NCBI RefSeq assembly: GCF_000003815.2
Contig: NC_049980.1
Location: forward strand, 16,734,958-16,798,957
Direction: 5' to 3'
Length of the DNA: 64,000 nt
Source of the DNA: Branchiostoma floridae
Taxonomy: Eukaryota > Chordata > Leptocardii > Amphioxiformes > Branchiostomatidae
Position numbers and translations under genes: made by a program. The notes under the pieces are model-generated. The model was given only the letters and a program-made list of their open reading frames with translations, had not been told where the DNA came from and did not search any database. Of this stretch, positions 63,801-64,000 are shown one piece after another. Each line of letters starts with the position of its first letter. The stretch's first letter is position 1.

Positions 63801-64000
63801 CCACTCTTGGAAGGCTGCACAGGACAATATGTCCCTGGTTTATTTTTCGATATAGCTATTTTGTTGTTGTAGTTGTTCCTGAGTCCAGTCCTTTGTAGCT
63901 TGTAGACAAATACACAGCACCGAGTTAGAAACCATCTCGACAAAAACCAGAATAAAGTCCGTCCTGTCCACACAGGTGATACAGCCATCTGTCATCTACT
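60830..64000 (-). other. No coding exon seen; probable 3' UTR of a convergent gene
   Basis: AATAAA on the minus strand at 60845-60850 suggests a transcript ending here, convergent with DUOXA. Across 3 kb I find only short frames without family signals on either strand. The sequence is AT-rich and evenly composed, consistent with a long untranslated region whose gene body is outside the window. Confidence 0.35.

Overview
This window is eukaryotic, from an animal with vertebrate-like gene structures. Genes are split into many short exons with GT-AG introns, gene density is low, and introns and spacers are full of small inverted-repeat elements, SINE-like pieces and LINE fragments. The gene set (DUOX, its maturation factor DUOXA, ARL14EP and a rhodopsin-class GPCR) and the repeats fit an invertebrate chordate, most likely a cephalochordate (Branchiostoma, amphioxus). 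The species is an inference. There are two runs of N, at 19315-19710 and 46188-46287.

Layout. 0.85-2.1 kb: an intronless class A GPCR on the minus strand. 2.1-15.3 kb: a long spacer with fold-back elements, microsatellites and a few weak minus-strand exon candidates. 15.6-18.7 kb: ARL14EP, three coding exons, plus strand. 20.0-21.8 kb: an unrecognised 256-residue protein, four coding exons, minus strand, tail-to-tail with ARL14EP. 23.4-50.4 kb: a complete dual oxidase (DUOX) on the minus strand. I placed 35 coding exons by hand; all junction phases agree and they sum to 4,728 bases (1,575 residues plus stop). 50.4-50.9 kb: a compact divergent promoter region. 50.85-60.2 kb: DUOXA on the plus strand, eight coding exons (358 residues) behind a probable non-coding first exon. 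60.8-64 kb: no coding exon seen; it looks like the 3' UTR of a convergent gene whose body lies outside the window.

How the genes work together. DUOX makes H2O2 at the cell surface, and DUOXA is the ER-resident factor needed for DUOX exit and activity. They lie head to head, as DUOX1/DUOXA1 and DUOX2/DUOXA2 do in vertebrates, so the pair looks like one ancestral regulatory unit. The DUOX NADPH oxidase half has every heme, FAD and NADPH motif I looked for. Its peroxidase-homology half keeps the proximal heme His position but not the distal His.

The most unusual non-coding signals are three things. Very short palindromic elements (24-42 bp, ends CAAGGA...TCCTTG) are flanked by apparent 7-bp target duplications. 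A 71-bp tandem triplication contains the splice donor of a DUOX EF-hand exon. A 71-bp inverted repeat lies against DUOX exon 2.
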